This document shows positions 8,765 to 17,580 of a stretch of 64,000 bases of DNA, piece after piece. The stretch lies in NCBI RefSeq assembly GCF_014207185.1, contig NZ_JACHCP010000007.1, positions 186,001 to 250,000 of the forward strand, written 5' to 3'. The stretch's first letter is position 1; the number at the start of each line of letters is the position of its first letter. Source of the DNA: Rhodanobacter sp. A1T4. Lineage in GTDB: Bacteria > Pseudomonadota > Gammaproteobacteria > Xanthomonadales > Rhodanobacteraceae. Both the position numbers and the translations under genes were made by a program. Below the pieces are notes generated by a model. That model made no database searches. It was not told where the DNA came from and saw only the letters and a list, made by a program, of their open reading frames with translations.

Positions 8765-9793
8765 ATGTCGCCACCACCTCGCAAACGCCAGCCGCGCAAG
8801 ACAGCACCTTCACCCTCGGGGCGCTCGCGTGCCGGTGCACCGAGGGTAGCCGAGCAAAAACCGCGACGGCCCGCCGACAGTTCCACCCGCGCAACCCGAG
8901 TCCTTGACTGGCTGCTGCAAAACCTGCCGCCACGCTATCGGGAAAAGGCGCTCGACTATCTCGTGCTGACTCGCATGGATCGCCCGATCGGCGCCCTGCT
9001 TCTGTTGTGGCCGACCTGGTGGGCGCTGTGGCTGGCTGCCGGTGATTTTCCGCCGTGGAAGCCGCTGATTATTTTCACTCTCGGCGTGTTCGCGATGCGT
9101 GCGGCCGGCTGCGCGATCAATGACTACGCCGATCGCAAGCTCGATCCGCAGGTTGCACGCACTGCCGGCCGGCCCATCGCCAGCGGACGGGTGACGCCAC
9201 GTGAGGCGCTGATCGTCTTCGCCGTGCTGCTCGTATTCGCCTTCTTGCTGGTGCTGTTCACCAACGCACTGACCATCAAACTGTCGTTCATCGGCGCAGC
9301 GCTGGCAGCGGCATACCCGTTCAGCAAGCGCTACACGCACATGCCGCAGGTGGTGCTGGGTGCGGCATTTGGTTGGTCGATCCCGATGGCCTTCGCGGCC
9401 GTTGGGGGCAACGTGCCGCCGGTGGCGTGGCTGTTGTTTATCGGCAATATCCTGTGGTCGGTGATCTACGACACCGAGTACGCGATGGTCGATCGTGAGG
9501 ACGACATCAAGGCCGGCGCCAAGTCCACCGCGATCCTGTTCGGTGATGCCGATCTGCCGATCCTCGGCGTGCTGATGGGCACCTTTCTGCTGACCATGCT
9601 GTTCGTTGGCCAACGTGCCACGCTGGGCTGGCCATACTGGATCGGGGTGCTGATAGCCGCCGCCCTGTTCGGCTATCAGCTATGGCTGATCCGCCATCGC
9701 GCCAAGGACGCCTGCCTCACCGCCTTCCGCCACAACAACTGGCTCGGCCTGACGCTCTGGATAGGCATCGTGCTGGCACTGGCAGTTCGCTAA
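8765..9793 (+). CDS. ubiA: 4-hydroxybenzoate polyprenyltransferase UbiA
   Basis: UbiA is an integral inner-membrane enzyme that attaches the polyprenyl tail to 4-hydroxybenzoate in ubiquinone synthesis. Both aspartate motifs that bind Mg-diphosphate are present: NDYADRKLD (about 118-126) and YDTEYAMVDREDD (about 236-248). MDRPIGALLLLWPTWWALW and several further hydrophobic helices complete the fold. At 342 residues it is longer than the usual 285-300 because of a basic, Pro/Ser/Arg-rich N-terminal region of about 60 residues. The only good alternative start is M71, which would cut into the conserved region, so I keep ATG 8765. Confidence 0.94.
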   Translation: MSPPPRKRQPRKTAPSPSGRSRAGAPRVAEQKPRRPADSSTRATRVLDWLLQNLPPRYREKALDYLVLTRMDRPIGALLLLWPTWWALWLAAGDFPPWKPLIIFTLGVFAMRAAGCAINDYADRKLDPQVARTAGRPIASGRVTPREALIVFAVLLVFAFLLVLFTNALTIKLSFIGAALAAAYPFSKRYTHMPQVVLGAAFGWSIPMAFAAVGGNVPPVAWLLFIGNILWSVIYDTEYAMVDREDDIKAGAKSTAILFGDADLPILGVLMGTFLLTMLFVGQRATLGWPYWIGVLIAAALFGYQLWLIRHRAKDACLTAFRHNNWLGLTLWIGIVLALAVR

Positions 9794-9841
9794 CCAGGTT
9801 TTATGGCGAATGCTGGCGTCGCGTCGCCCAGCTTGGCCGGC

Positions 9842-9875
9842 ATTTCATAGGGCTGTCATAAAGGCTGACTACAGT
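9842..9875 (+). promoter_or_regulatory. candidate PhoB box and -10 element upstream of the FecI-type sigma gene
   Basis: Two 7-mers 11 bases apart, ATTTCAT (9842-9848) and CTGTCAT (9853-9859), match the tandem PhoB repeat; the second is perfect against CTGTCAT. A weaker third unit follows at 9864. TACAGT (9870-9875) lies ten bases after the box, close to the usual position of the -10 element in Pho promoters, and no good -35 is needed. Spacing to the sigma-factor ATG (9925) suits a 5' leader. This agrees with a phytase-type phosphatase at the end of the locus. PhoB binding is an inference from sequence. Confidence 0.5.
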
Positions 9876-9924
9876 CGGACGCGGATTCAAGAACTTTCCG
9901 TTGCTGCACGCCGCCCATGTGGAC

Positions 9925-10449
9925 ATGCTAGTGAAACCCGACCATGCCCACGGGCTGCTGCGCCTGTTTTCCGAGCAGCGTGCTCCGCTCAATAGCTATT
10001 TCCTGAAGCGGACCGCGCATGCCTGGGACGCGCAGGATCTGGTGCAGGAAACCTATCTGCGGCTGCTTGCCGCCGATCAGCACGGTGCGGATGACATCCG
10101 TAATCCGGAAGCTTACCTCTACACCATCGCCGCCAACCTGATGAAGAAGCACGCCGTGATGCGGCGCAATACACCTGTCGGAAGTGACGGTCTGGGGGAA
10201 ATCATCGAGCGGCTCACCACGCCATGCGATGCGGCGGCGGGGGTTGATCGCGAGGTGCGCCGCCAGCGGCTGGGCCAGCTGATTGGCCGACTGTCGCCCA
10301 AGTGCCGCGCGGTGCTGGTGATGCATTACCGCGACGAGCTGAGCTATCGCGAGATCAGCGAGCAATTGCTCATTTCCGCCAGCATGGTGAAGAAGTACAT
10401 CGTCAAGGCACTCACCGTCTGCCGCCAGGGAATGGGTCGCTATGACTGA
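9925..10449 (+). CDS. FecI-type ECF sigma factor
   Basis: The 174-residue protein has sigma region 2 (LLRLFSEQRAPLNSYFLKRTAHAWDAQDLVQETYLRLL) and region 4 with a helix-turn-helix (RLSPKCRAVLVMHYRDELSYREISEQLLISASMVKKYIVKAL). FecI-type factors direct transcription of a nearby TonB-receptor gene when a ligand is sensed. The next two genes are a FecR-type anti-sigma factor and a receptor, as expected. I use ATG 9925; TTG 9901 and GTG 9931 are alternatives and none has a strong ribosome-binding site. It overlaps fecR by eight bases. A candidate PhoB box lies upstream. Confidence 0.9.
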   Translation: MLVKPDHAHGLLRLFSEQRAPLNSYFLKRTAHAWDAQDLVQETYLRLLAADQHGADDIRNPEAYLYTIAANLMKKHAVMRRNTPVGSDGLGEIIERLTTPCDAAAGVDREVRRQRLGQLIGRLSPKCRAVLVMHYRDELSYREISEQLLISASMVKKYIVKALTVCRQGMGRYD

Positions 10450-11593
10450 TCGACCGAACCGGGATTTTTCCAACGCCGACGCGCGCCGCGCGACCGAGCA
10501 GGCAGCCAGCTGGTATCTCGACCAGCGCGAAGGATTGTCGGCGACTGACCAGGAAGCGTTTCTGATCTGGCTAAAGCAGTCGCCGGTGCATGTGGGCGAG
10601 TACCTCGCCATCGCCCGGCTGCACGGTGATCTCAAAGCCGCGACCGCAATGGAGACGATGAGTGCCGAACAGCTACGCACCCTGGCGGCGAGCGAGCCCG
10701 CCGTCGTGGCGCTGCATGGCGAGCGTGAGGCACTGTTCGTTCCCACTGCGCGAAGGCAGCGCAACGAGGCACCTCGACGCGGTCGATCGCGGCTCTGGCT
10801 GGCGGCGGCCAGCGTCGCCGTAATCGGGCTTTTTGCGGCTGGCGCGCTGCTGTTCACGCCGGACCATCCGCGCTCTGACGTCTATGCCTCGACCATCACC
10901 GAGGGGCGCAGCCTCAACCTGCCCGACGGTAGCCTGGTCCAACTGGATCGCGACAGCGCGATTGCAGTGAACTTTGATGCACAATTCCGCCGCATCGAGC
11001 TACTGCACGGCAGCGCCCTGTTCGATGTCGGCAAGGATCCGGGCCGGCCGCTGCAGGTGCAGATTGGCGCAAGCATGTTGCGCGATATCGGCACGGTATT
11101 CGCGGTACGACGCGACAATGCCGGCGACGAGGTGACCGTGGTCAGCGGCCGGGTCAATGTGCTGTCGCCGACGCATCCGTGGCTGGATGTACTGACGCGC
11201 CGGCTGGGCCGTCCATCCACGCCCGACAACGTGGTAGCCGATCTTGGCGCCGGCGAGCAGGTGATAATCGGCGCGGACGGTGCAGTGACCGCATCAAGCA
11301 AGCATGCGGATATCGCCCAGGCCACTGTCTGGCTTCCTTCGATTATCCAGTTTCACAACACCACGGTGGGCGAGGTCGCGCGTCGCTTCAACGCGTACAC
11401 CACCACACCACTGGCAATCGACGATCCACAGATCGCCGCCAAGCGGATCAACGGCCTGTTCCACGCGCACGACGTCGATGCGTTTGTGGCGTATCTGGGC
11501 AGTTTGCCCGGCGTGCAAATACAGCGTGGCAATGACCGCGTGCAAGTAATCGCCGCGACGACCGGATCGAAGCCCGCACACCATCGGCTGTAA
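10442..11593 (+). CDS. FecR-family anti-sigma / signal-transducing membrane protein
   Basis: FecR proteins hold the sigma factor at the inner membrane and pass on the signal from the loaded receptor. In this 383-residue protein the N-terminal cytoplasmic domain reads AASWYLDQREGLSATDQEAF...WL (FecR N-terminal type). One transmembrane helix lies at about 120-140 (LWLAAASVAVIGLFAAGALLF). The periplasmic FecR domain follows (GRSLNLPDGSLVQLDRDSAI, then IGTVFAVRRDNAGDEVTVVSGRV). The C-terminal part (about 285-375) resembles the STN-like module that contacts the receptor's signalling domain. Overlap with the sigma gene supports one transcript. Confidence 0.92.
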   Translation: MTDRPNRDFSNADARRATEQAASWYLDQREGLSATDQEAFLIWLKQSPVHVGEYLAIARLHGDLKAATAMETMSAEQLRTLAASEPAVVALHGEREALFVPTARRQRNEAPRRGRSRLWLAAASVAVIGLFAAGALLFTPDHPRSDVYASTITEGRSLNLPDGSLVQLDRDSAIAVNFDAQFRRIELLHGSALFDVGKDPGRPLQVQIGASMLRDIGTVFAVRRDNAGDEVTVVSGRVNVLSPTHPWLDVLTRRLGRPSTPDNVVADLGAGEQVIIGADGAVTASSKHADIAQATVWLPSIIQFHNTTVGEVARRFNAYTTTPLAIDDPQIAAKRINGLFHAHDVDAFVAYLGSLPGVQIQRGNDRVQVIAATTGSKPAHHRL

Positions 11594-11654
11594 GAAAAAA
11601 TTCATCAAATGACCGGTACCCGGTTCGCTCGCCGGGCACTCGTAGATGGTCATG

Positions 11655-11692
11655 TGGCGGCAAACCGTGCGTACCGCACGGGTCTGTCGCCA
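11655..11692 (+). promoter_or_regulatory. long imperfect hairpin in the 5' leader of the TonB receptor gene
   Basis: CCGTGCG (11665-11671) pairs perfectly with CGCACGG (11675-11681) around a three-base loop, and the stem continues outward, with a bulge, one mismatch and a G-U pair, to TGGCG (11655-11659) paired with CGCCA (11688-11692). It ends about 31 bases before the receptor ATG and has no T tract, so it is not a terminator. It may affect translation or stability of the receptor message. Structure was paired by eye; no known riboswitch class is recognised. Confidence 0.45.
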
Positions 11693-11723
11693 GCCATGAA
11701 TCCAACCATCACAGGTCATCGCC

Positions 11724-14237
11724 ATGCGTAAACAACTCGCCATCCACATCGCGCTGCTGCTCGGCGGCGCCCTGCCCCTGATTGCCGCAGCGCAGACTGC
11801 GCCAGCGTCGCCGCAAGATTCCCGACAGGATCAGGCGATCGGCGCGATGCCATTGACCGAGGCGCTCGATGTACTGGCCCAACGCAGCGGTCTGCAGGTG
11901 GTCTATCAGTCCGACGTCGCGAACACCGTGCGCAGCTCAGGCGCGGCCGCCGGCCTGAGCCCGATGCGGCAGCTGCAGCAGTTGCTGCGCGGCACCGGAC
12001 TGAACTACCGTTTTGTCACACCCACCACGGTGACGATTGTGCCGGACCAACATGCGGGAAACGCCCCCGCCAAGGACACACCGACTTCGCGCGGCATCCC
12101 GCCGATTGCAGCAGCGGCCAGTGTGCCGCACGACCTGGCCCCGGTCAGTGTCAGCGCCAATGTGGTGGACACTCTGGCGCCCAGTGCAGCACCGTTGGAC
12201 GCAATCCAGCCAACCTCGGTGATCGATGAGCGTTTCATCCGCGATGGGCTGCGCTTCAACGCCAACTTCGACGACATCATCAAATACGCGCCCAGCGTGA
12301 CAGTGACCTCGCCGGAAGGTCCGGGCCTGGGCAAGAACGAGGGCATCAGCATCCGTGGCTTTCAGGATGGCCAGTTCAACATCACCTTCGACGGCATTCC
12401 GTTCGGCGATGCCAGCGACCTGCACCACACCACTTCGGCGTACTTCAACAATCACGTGCTGGGGCAAGCCGAGATCGACCGCGGTCCGGGCGGCGGCAGC
12501 ACCATCGGCAACGCCACTTTCGGCGGCACTGTGGGTCTGCGCTCGCGCGACCCAAGCAGTGTGCCGGGTGTCACCGCCTACCTCACGCTGGGTAGCTGGG
12601 GCACACGTGCCGGCGGCGTCAGCGCGGACGGCCAGCTCGGTGCGCATACCCAGGTATTCGCCGATGTCTCCAAGGAAGCCAGCGACACCTATCTCAAGGG
12701 CACCGACGATCAGCGCAATCACATCTTCCTGAAGACGATCACCGATCTCGACGCCGACACCACACTGACCTTTGTCACCAGCTACAACGAAGAACACCAG
12801 AACACCGTGCAGGGCGCGACAAAAAGCGAAATCGCGCAATTCGGCTGGCGCTATGGGCTGTCCGACAATCCCGCGCTGCAGAGCTACAGCGGCTATAACA
12901 ACGCGGCGTACTACTCCAGCTTCAACTACCTCGGTCTCACCAGCCGCATCGGCGACTGGGATATCGACAACAAGGTCTACTACAACAGCTTCGACCACTG
13001 GGCGCGCAAGACCACCGATGCCAGTGACAACGACCCGGCCGACAACGGCGTGACGTTCTACAACGCAGCCGGCAAAAAGGTCGCCAAGGCCGCCGATGAC
13101 GTGCCCGGTAAACTGGCCGATTCCGGCTTTCACGCGTTCGGTGACGTACTTCGGCTGAGCCGCGATCTCGGGCCCGGCACACTACAGACAGGTGCGTGGC
13201 TGGAACGCAACATCGACGCGCGCTACCAGTATCCGCTCGACCTCACCACCGACCAGCAGACCGGCACCAAGTACGGCTTTCTCGACAATTACCTGTTCAG
13301 TGACCGCACCGACACCGTGCAGCCCTATCTGCAGTACGACTGGAAAGTCAGCGACCAGATCACCGTAAGCCCTGGCATACGCTATTCGGAAGTGACGCGA
13401 TCGATCGATGCACAGCTGAACAAGACATCGCCGGTGCCATTGAATGCCGAGGCAACTTACCATTCCACTCTGCCGTCGCTGAGCGTGCATGATCAGCTGA
13501 GCGATCAATGGGCGGCTTACGCGCAGGCAGCAAAAGGCTTTCTGGCTCCGCCGATCGACGTGATCGAGACCAACGCCTCCCGCGGCCTCAAGCCGGAGCA
13601 GACCACCAACTACCAGCTCGGCACCAGCTTCGCCTCGCGCAACCTTACTTTCGGTGCGGACGTTTACTACATCGACTTCACCAACTACCTCACCGAAACC
13701 GAGGTGGCCACGGCGGAAGGTAACGAGCTGACCTACATCAATGGCGGTGGCGCGATTTACCAGGGGGCCGAGGTGGAAGGCACCTATGCGTTGACGCATC
13801 AGTGGAGCCTCTACGGCAACGCCAGCTACAACGAAGCCACCTACAAGCACAGCAGCGTGCAGGTGGCCGCCACACCCAAGGTCACCGCGGCGCTTGGCTT
13901 GCTCTACAGCAGCGAGCGCGGCTACTACGGTTCGTTGATGGGCAAGTACATCGGCAAGCAATACGGGGTGGACAACACCACCGACGACAGCGGCAACACC
14001 GTCTTCGCCAACAGCGCGCGGCTCGGCGGCTATGTCGCGGTGGACGCGGCGCTGGGCTTCCGCTCCACGCACGGCGGCGTTTCGAACAAGGGCTATTCAA
14101 TCAGCGTGGACGTCAATAACCTGTTCAACGTGCACAAGCTGACCGGCTATGCGGGCACGCAGTCGGTCAGTGGGGATGCGTTGTATTTCGGCCTGCCGGG
14201 ACGCGGCGTGTTTCTCGACGTATCGATGAAACTTTAA
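11724..14237 (+). CDS. TonB-dependent outer-membrane receptor with STN signalling domain
   Basis: The 837-residue protein has a signal peptide (to about residue 27, IAAAQT) and an STN domain at about 35-105 (MPLTEALDVLAQRSGLQVVYQSD...TPTTVTIVP), which signals to FecR. The plug domain spans about 155-285 (TSVIDERFIRDG, GISIRGFQDGQFNITFDGIPFGD, EIDRGPGGGSTIGNATFGGT), and a beta-barrel ends in FLDVSMKL. STN domains are found only in receptors that regulate their own genes through FecI/FecR, which precede it here. The substrate is not known from sequence; the phytase-type phosphatase that follows in the same direction suggests an organophosphate or an iron complex of one. Confidence 0.94.
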   Translation: MRKQLAIHIALLLGGALPLIAAAQTAPASPQDSRQDQAIGAMPLTEALDVLAQRSGLQVVYQSDVANTVRSSGAAAGLSPMRQLQQLLRGTGLNYRFVTPTTVTIVPDQHAGNAPAKDTPTSRGIPPIAAAASVPHDLAPVSVSANVVDTLAPSAAPLDAIQPTSVIDERFIRDGLRFNANFDDIIKYAPSVTVTSPEGPGLGKNEGISIRGFQDGQFNITFDGIPFGDASDLHHTTSAYFNNHVLGQAEIDRGPGGGSTIGNATFGGTVGLRSRDPSSVPGVTAYLTLGSWGTRAGGVSADGQLGAHTQVFADVSKEASDTYLKGTDDQRNHIFLKTITDLDADTTLTFVTSYNEEHQNTVQGATKSEIAQFGWRYGLSDNPALQSYSGYNNAAYYSSFNYLGLTSRIGDWDIDNKVYYNSFDHWARKTTDASDNDPADNGVTFYNAAGKKVAKAADDVPGKLADSGFHAFGDVLRLSRDLGPGTLQTGAWLERNIDARYQYPLDLTTDQQTGTKYGFLDNYLFSDRTDTVQPYLQYDWKVSDQITVSPGIRYSEVTRSIDAQLNKTSPVPLNAEATYHSTLPSLSVHDQLSDQWAAYAQAAKGFLAPPIDVIETNASRGLKPEQTTNYQLGTSFASRNLTFGADVYYIDFTNYLTETEVATAEGNELTYINGGGAIYQGAEVEGTYALTHQWSLYGNASYNEATYKHSSVQVAATPKVTAALGLLYSSERGYYGSLMGKYIGKQYGVDNTTDDSGNTVFANSARLGGYVAVDAALGFRSTHGGVSNKGYSISVDVNNLFNVHKLTGYAGTQSVSGDALYFGLPGRGVFLDVSMKL

Positions 14238-14312
14238 GGTGCGACGTCATTCGACTTTTCGCATGCTGCTCGCAGCGCCACCCTGATCACCGCAGCTTTC
14301 CAAGGAATCATC

Positions 14313-15569
14313 GTGCCTCATTGCCATATCCGTTCAACTCGTCTGTACTGCGTGGCGCTGGCGTTGGTCGCCGTACTGTCCTCGTCGGCCATAGGCGCCA
14401 ATCCAGCGCACGCTGCGCAGGACGAGCGGGTTGTACAGCAGATCGTGCTGATCCGTCACGGCATCCGCTCGCCCACCGCGGCGCCGGATGCTTTGGCCGT
14501 CTATGCATCCGAACTGTGGCCAGTGTGGCCGGTCGATCCCGGACAACTCACACCGCATGGTGCCGAGCTGATGCGTTCGCTCGGCGCGTGGTATCGCCAG
14601 TCGCTGGTGTCATCCGGTATCGTGCCTAGCACCTGCAGCTCAGCAACCAATATCAAACTGATCGCCGACAGCACACCGCGCAACCGCGACAGTGCCGCCG
14701 CATTCCAGTCTGGTCTGTCGCCGTCATGCCCTCGCCGCTATTTCGCTTTTGCGCCGAATCAGCCGGACCCACTGTTTCGCGGCAGCGATGACGAGGATGC
14801 CGACGCGCCCATCACCCATCCGCCTCCGATGCCTGCACTGACCGATCTGCAGCAGGTGCTGCTCAACTGTCATGACGCCGCGTGTCTGGCAAATGCGCAG
14901 GCCAACGGCAAGAAAGTGCTGCTCGGGATGGCGCCAGCCAAGGCGCTGAAAAGCGCCGGCACGCTGTCGGAAAACCTGATGCTGGAATATGCCCAGGGCC
15001 TGCCACTGGCACAGGTCGGCTGGGGCAGGCTCGATGCGGCCGGCGTCGGCCATGTCATCACGCTCCACAATCTGCAGTTCGCGCTGGCCAAAAAGACATC
15101 CGCCGCCGCCAACGCCCGTGGCGGCAACATGCTGGCCCATATCGCCGCCACCCTGACCGCCGCCGCCGGACAGTCCACGAAGCTGCCGCCGCTGGCACCG
15201 GCCAGCGACAAGGCCGTCATCCTGCTCGGTCACGACACCGACCTCGCCAGTCAGGCTGGTCTGCTCGGGCTGAACTGGCACAACACTGAGCAACCCGATG
15301 ACTATCCGCCCGGTGGCGCATTGATCTACCAGCTGATCGAATCACACGGCCGTTACGCTGTGCGCCTGCAGATCGCCCTGCCCACACTAGCCGCGCTACG
15401 CGCCGGCGATGTCAGCACCATCGGTGCCATGCACGTTGCATCACTGCACCTGCCTGGCTGCCAGGGTGCAAACACCTGCCCGCTGGCAGCCTTTCAGGCG
15501 CTGGTGGCAAAGACCGTGCAAGCCAATGCTATCGTTTCCGGTACGGGTAACGAGCCGGCGGTGCAATAA
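14313..15569 (+). CDS. secreted histidine acid phosphatase (phytase / glucose-1-phosphatase type)
   Basis: The 418-residue precursor has a signal peptide ending near NPAHA-AQ (about residue 34). The catalytic motif RHGIRSP (about 48-54) supplies the phosphorylated histidine, and GHDTDLASQAG (about 306-316) supplies the HD acid-base motif of histidine acid phosphatases. This is the AppA/Agp branch, which removes phosphate from phytate, glucose-1-phosphate and similar esters in the periplasm or outside. The start GTG 14313 is supported by AAGGAA at 14302-14307. The gene follows the TonB receptor by 75 bases. Substrate preference (phytate or sugar phosphate) cannot be decided from sequence. Confidence 0.88.
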   Translation: MPHCHIRSTRLYCVALALVAVLSSSAIGANPAHAAQDERVVQQIVLIRHGIRSPTAAPDALAVYASELWPVWPVDPGQLTPHGAELMRSLGAWYRQSLVSSGIVPSTCSSATNIKLIADSTPRNRDSAAAFQSGLSPSCPRRYFAFAPNQPDPLFRGSDDEDADAPITHPPPMPALTDLQQVLLNCHDAACLANAQANGKKVLLGMAPAKALKSAGTLSENLMLEYAQGLPLAQVGWGRLDAAGVGHVITLHNLQFALAKKTSAAANARGGNMLAHIAATLTAAAGQSTKLPPLAPASDKAVILLGHDTDLASQAGLLGLNWHNTEQPDDYPPGGALIYQLIESHGRYAVRLQIALPTLAALRAGDVSTIGAMHVASLHLPGCQGANTCPLAAFQALVAKTVQANAIVSGTGNEPAVQ

Positions 15570-15593
15570 GCCGATCACACTTTCATTGAGGTG

Positions 15594-16322
15594 CTATCGC
15601 CTTCCCGGCGAAGGCGCTCGCGCCAGTGCCCATACGTCCGCCCGCTGCACGCCGGCACGCTTCAGCACGCGGGTGCATTCGGCGAGCGTGGCACCGGTAG
15701 TCATCACGTCGTCGAGGATCGCCACGTGAACCGGCAGCGAGATGCCCGGGCGCAGGACGAAAGCGCCGCGCACGTTGCGGCGACGGGTAACGGCATCGAG
15801 TTCAGTTTGCGCTGGGGTCGCGCGCTGACGCTGCAGGAGATCGTGCTCCAACGGAACGTCGAAAGCGCGCGCCAGTGGCTTGGCAAGTTCCAGCGCCTGG
15901 TTGTAGCCGCGTTGGCGCAGGCGGCTGCGGTGCAGCGGCACGGGAAGAATAAGTTCAGGCAGGACTGCGGCGCGCGGCTCGGTCTGCCATAACGAACTCA
16001 GTACCCGCCCAGCAGCCAGATCACGACCGAACTTGTAACGTGACTCCAGCCGGTCCAGCGGCCACGCGTAACGAAACGGCGCCCAGGCGGCATCCCACGG
16101 CGGTGCTCGACGTTGGCATTCGCCGCACAGTGCCGCGGGCACTGCCAATGGAAGGGCGCAACGCGCGCAGCAGGAAAGATTGCGTGGCAACTCAGCCGCA
16201 CAGTCCGCACACAGGTCCATGCCATCGGCACCTGATGCGCCGCAAAGCAAGCAACGCAACGGCAACAGCCACTGCTGTACTCGCGTGCCGAGATTGGAAA
16301 GCGCTTCCCTGCGCGTATTCAT
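15594..16322 (-). CDS. comF: ComF family phosphoribosyltransferase-like protein
   Basis: The 242-residue protein starts with a zinc-finger-like region of paired cysteines (CLLCG, CADCAAELP, CCARC, CGEC; residues about 24-68). It ends with a PRPP-binding-type phosphoribosyltransferase domain (PVPLHRSRLRQRGYNQALELAKPLA and VAILDDVMTTGATL). ComF proteins are needed for uptake of transforming DNA in several bacteria; the enzymatic reaction is unknown. It is divergent from bioB with about 208 bases between the starts, an arrangement I associate with Xanthomonadales. Confidence 0.9.
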   Translation of the reverse strand: MNTRREALSNLGTRVQQWLLPLRCLLCGASGADGMDLCADCAAELPRNLSCCARCALPLAVPAALCGECQRRAPPWDAAWAPFRYAWPLDRLESRYKFGRDLAAGRVLSSLWQTEPRAAVLPELILPVPLHRSRLRQRGYNQALELAKPLARAFDVPLEHDLLQRQRATPAQTELDAVTRRRNVRGAFVLRPGISLPVHVAILDDVMTTGATLAECTRVLKRAGVQRADVWALARAPSPGRR

Positions 16323-16449
16323 GATTACATTCGCCTAGATCAGGACCTGAGCTCGAACAGGGCCGCATCGATGATCGACCAGATGTGGATGCTCCAGCCC
16401 AGCAGATGGATGGATACGCGATGGTAGCGGCAGCGACCTGGCGAGGTCA

Positions 16450-16481
16450 CGTCAACTGAAAATATACTCACCTGGTTGACT
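16450..16481. promoter_or_regulatory. candidate biotin-operon operator overlapping a -10 element
   Basis: CGTCAACT (16450-16457) and GGTTGACT (16474-16481) form an inverted repeat (GTCAAC/GTTGAC) around a 16-base AT-rich centre that contains TATACT (16463-16468), a good -10 element. The layout resembles BirA operators (GTAAACC, 14-15 bases, GGTTTAC), although the sequence and spacing are not identical. It lies about 50 bases before the bioB start. Repressor identity is inferred only from form and position. Confidence 0.4.
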
Positions 16482-16530
16482 GCTGACCAAACTGCTCACA
16501 CACTCGCCGGCTTACTGATGGGAGTTTTCC

Positions 16531-17580
16531 ATGGCCGAAGCTGTGATCCGCCACGACTGGACCCGCGACGAAGTGAGTGCGCTGTTTGCGCTGCCGTTCA
16601 ACGAGCTGATGTACCGCGCGCATAGCGTGCATCGTGAACATCACGATCCCAACGCGGTGCAGGTCTCCACCCTGCTGTCGATCAAGACCGGCGGCTGCCC
16701 CGAAGACTGCGCCTACTGCCCGCAAGCCGCGCGCTACGACACCGGTGTGCAGGCACAAAAGCTGATGAGCGTGGACGCCGTGCTGGAGCGCGCGAAAGCC
16801 GCCAAGGCCGCTGGCGCCAGCCGCTTCTGCATGGGTGCAGCGTGGCGCAGCCCGAAGGATCGCGACGTGGTCAAGGTCGCGGAAATCGTCAGCGCGGTGA
16901 AAGGCCTGGGCCTGGAAACCTGCGCCACGCTCGGCATGCTGAGCGACACCCAGGCGCAGTCGCTGAAGGCCGCCGGGCTGGACTACTACAACCACAACCT
17001 CGACACCGCGCCAGAGTTCTACGGCGAGGTGATCCACACACGCCAGTACCAGGATCGCCTCGATACGCTCGAACACGTGCGCGCCGCCGGCATGAAAACC
17101 TGCTGCGGCGGCATCGTCGGCATGGGTGAGTCGCGCGACCAGCGCGCTGGCCTGCTGCAGACGCTGGCGAATCTGCCCGAGCATCCGCAGTCGGTGCCGA
17201 TCAACCAGCTGGTACAGGTGGAAGGCACGCCGTTGGCCGGTACCGAGGCGCTCGATCCGTTCGAATTCGTGCGCACGATTGCCGTGGCACGCCTGCTGAT
17301 GCCTGCCTCGATGGTGCGGTTGTCGGCCGGCCGCCAGCAGATGGACGACGCGGTGCAAGCGCTATGCTTTTTTGCCGGCGCCAACTCGATCTTTTACGGC
17401 GAGAAGCTGCTGACCACCGGCAACCCGGATGTCGAGCAGGATCGCGCGCTGTTCCGCCGGCTCGACCTGCATCCGCTGGAGATCGTCGAAGCCGACAACA
17501 CCGTGCACGCCGACATTCTCGAAAACGAAACCGCGTCAGCCAGCTGTGGACAAGGCTGTGGCTGCAGCGCCGCGGCCTGA
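16531..17580 (+). CDS. bioB: biotin synthase BioB
   Basis: BioB is the radical-SAM enzyme that inserts sulfur into dethiobiotin in the last step of biotin synthesis. The 349-residue protein has the SAM-cluster motif CPEDCAYC with C56, C60 and C63, the preceding [22 protein letters not shown], the substrate region [15 protein letters not shown], and [12 protein letters not shown]. The end [10 protein letters not shown] is cysteine-rich, as in many BioB tails. Its 3' end overlaps the likely bioF start. The TATACT and inverted repeat upstream (16450-16481) may control the whole bio operon. Confidence 0.97.
   Translation: MAEAVIRHDWTRDEVSALFALPFNELMYRAHSVHREHHDPNAVQVSTLLSIKTGGCPEDCAYCPQAARYDTGVQAQKLMSVDAVLERAKAAKAAGASRFCMGAAWRSPKDRDVVKVAEIVSAVKGLGLETCATLGMLSDTQAQSLKAAGLDYYNHNLDTAPEFYGEVIHTRQYQDRLDTLEHVRAAGMKTCCGGIVGMGESRDQRAGLLQTLANLPEHPQSVPINQLVQVEGTPLAGTEALDPFEFVRTIAVARLLMPASMVRLSAGRQQMDDAVQALCFFAGANSIFYGEKLLTTGNPDVEQDRALFRRLDLHPLEIVEADNTVHADILENETASASCGQGCGCSAAA

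Noticed and set aside
16468..17358. Minus-strand frame inside bioB
   Set aside because: Antisense of bioB, His/Gln/Val/Ala-rich by codon bias, no motif.
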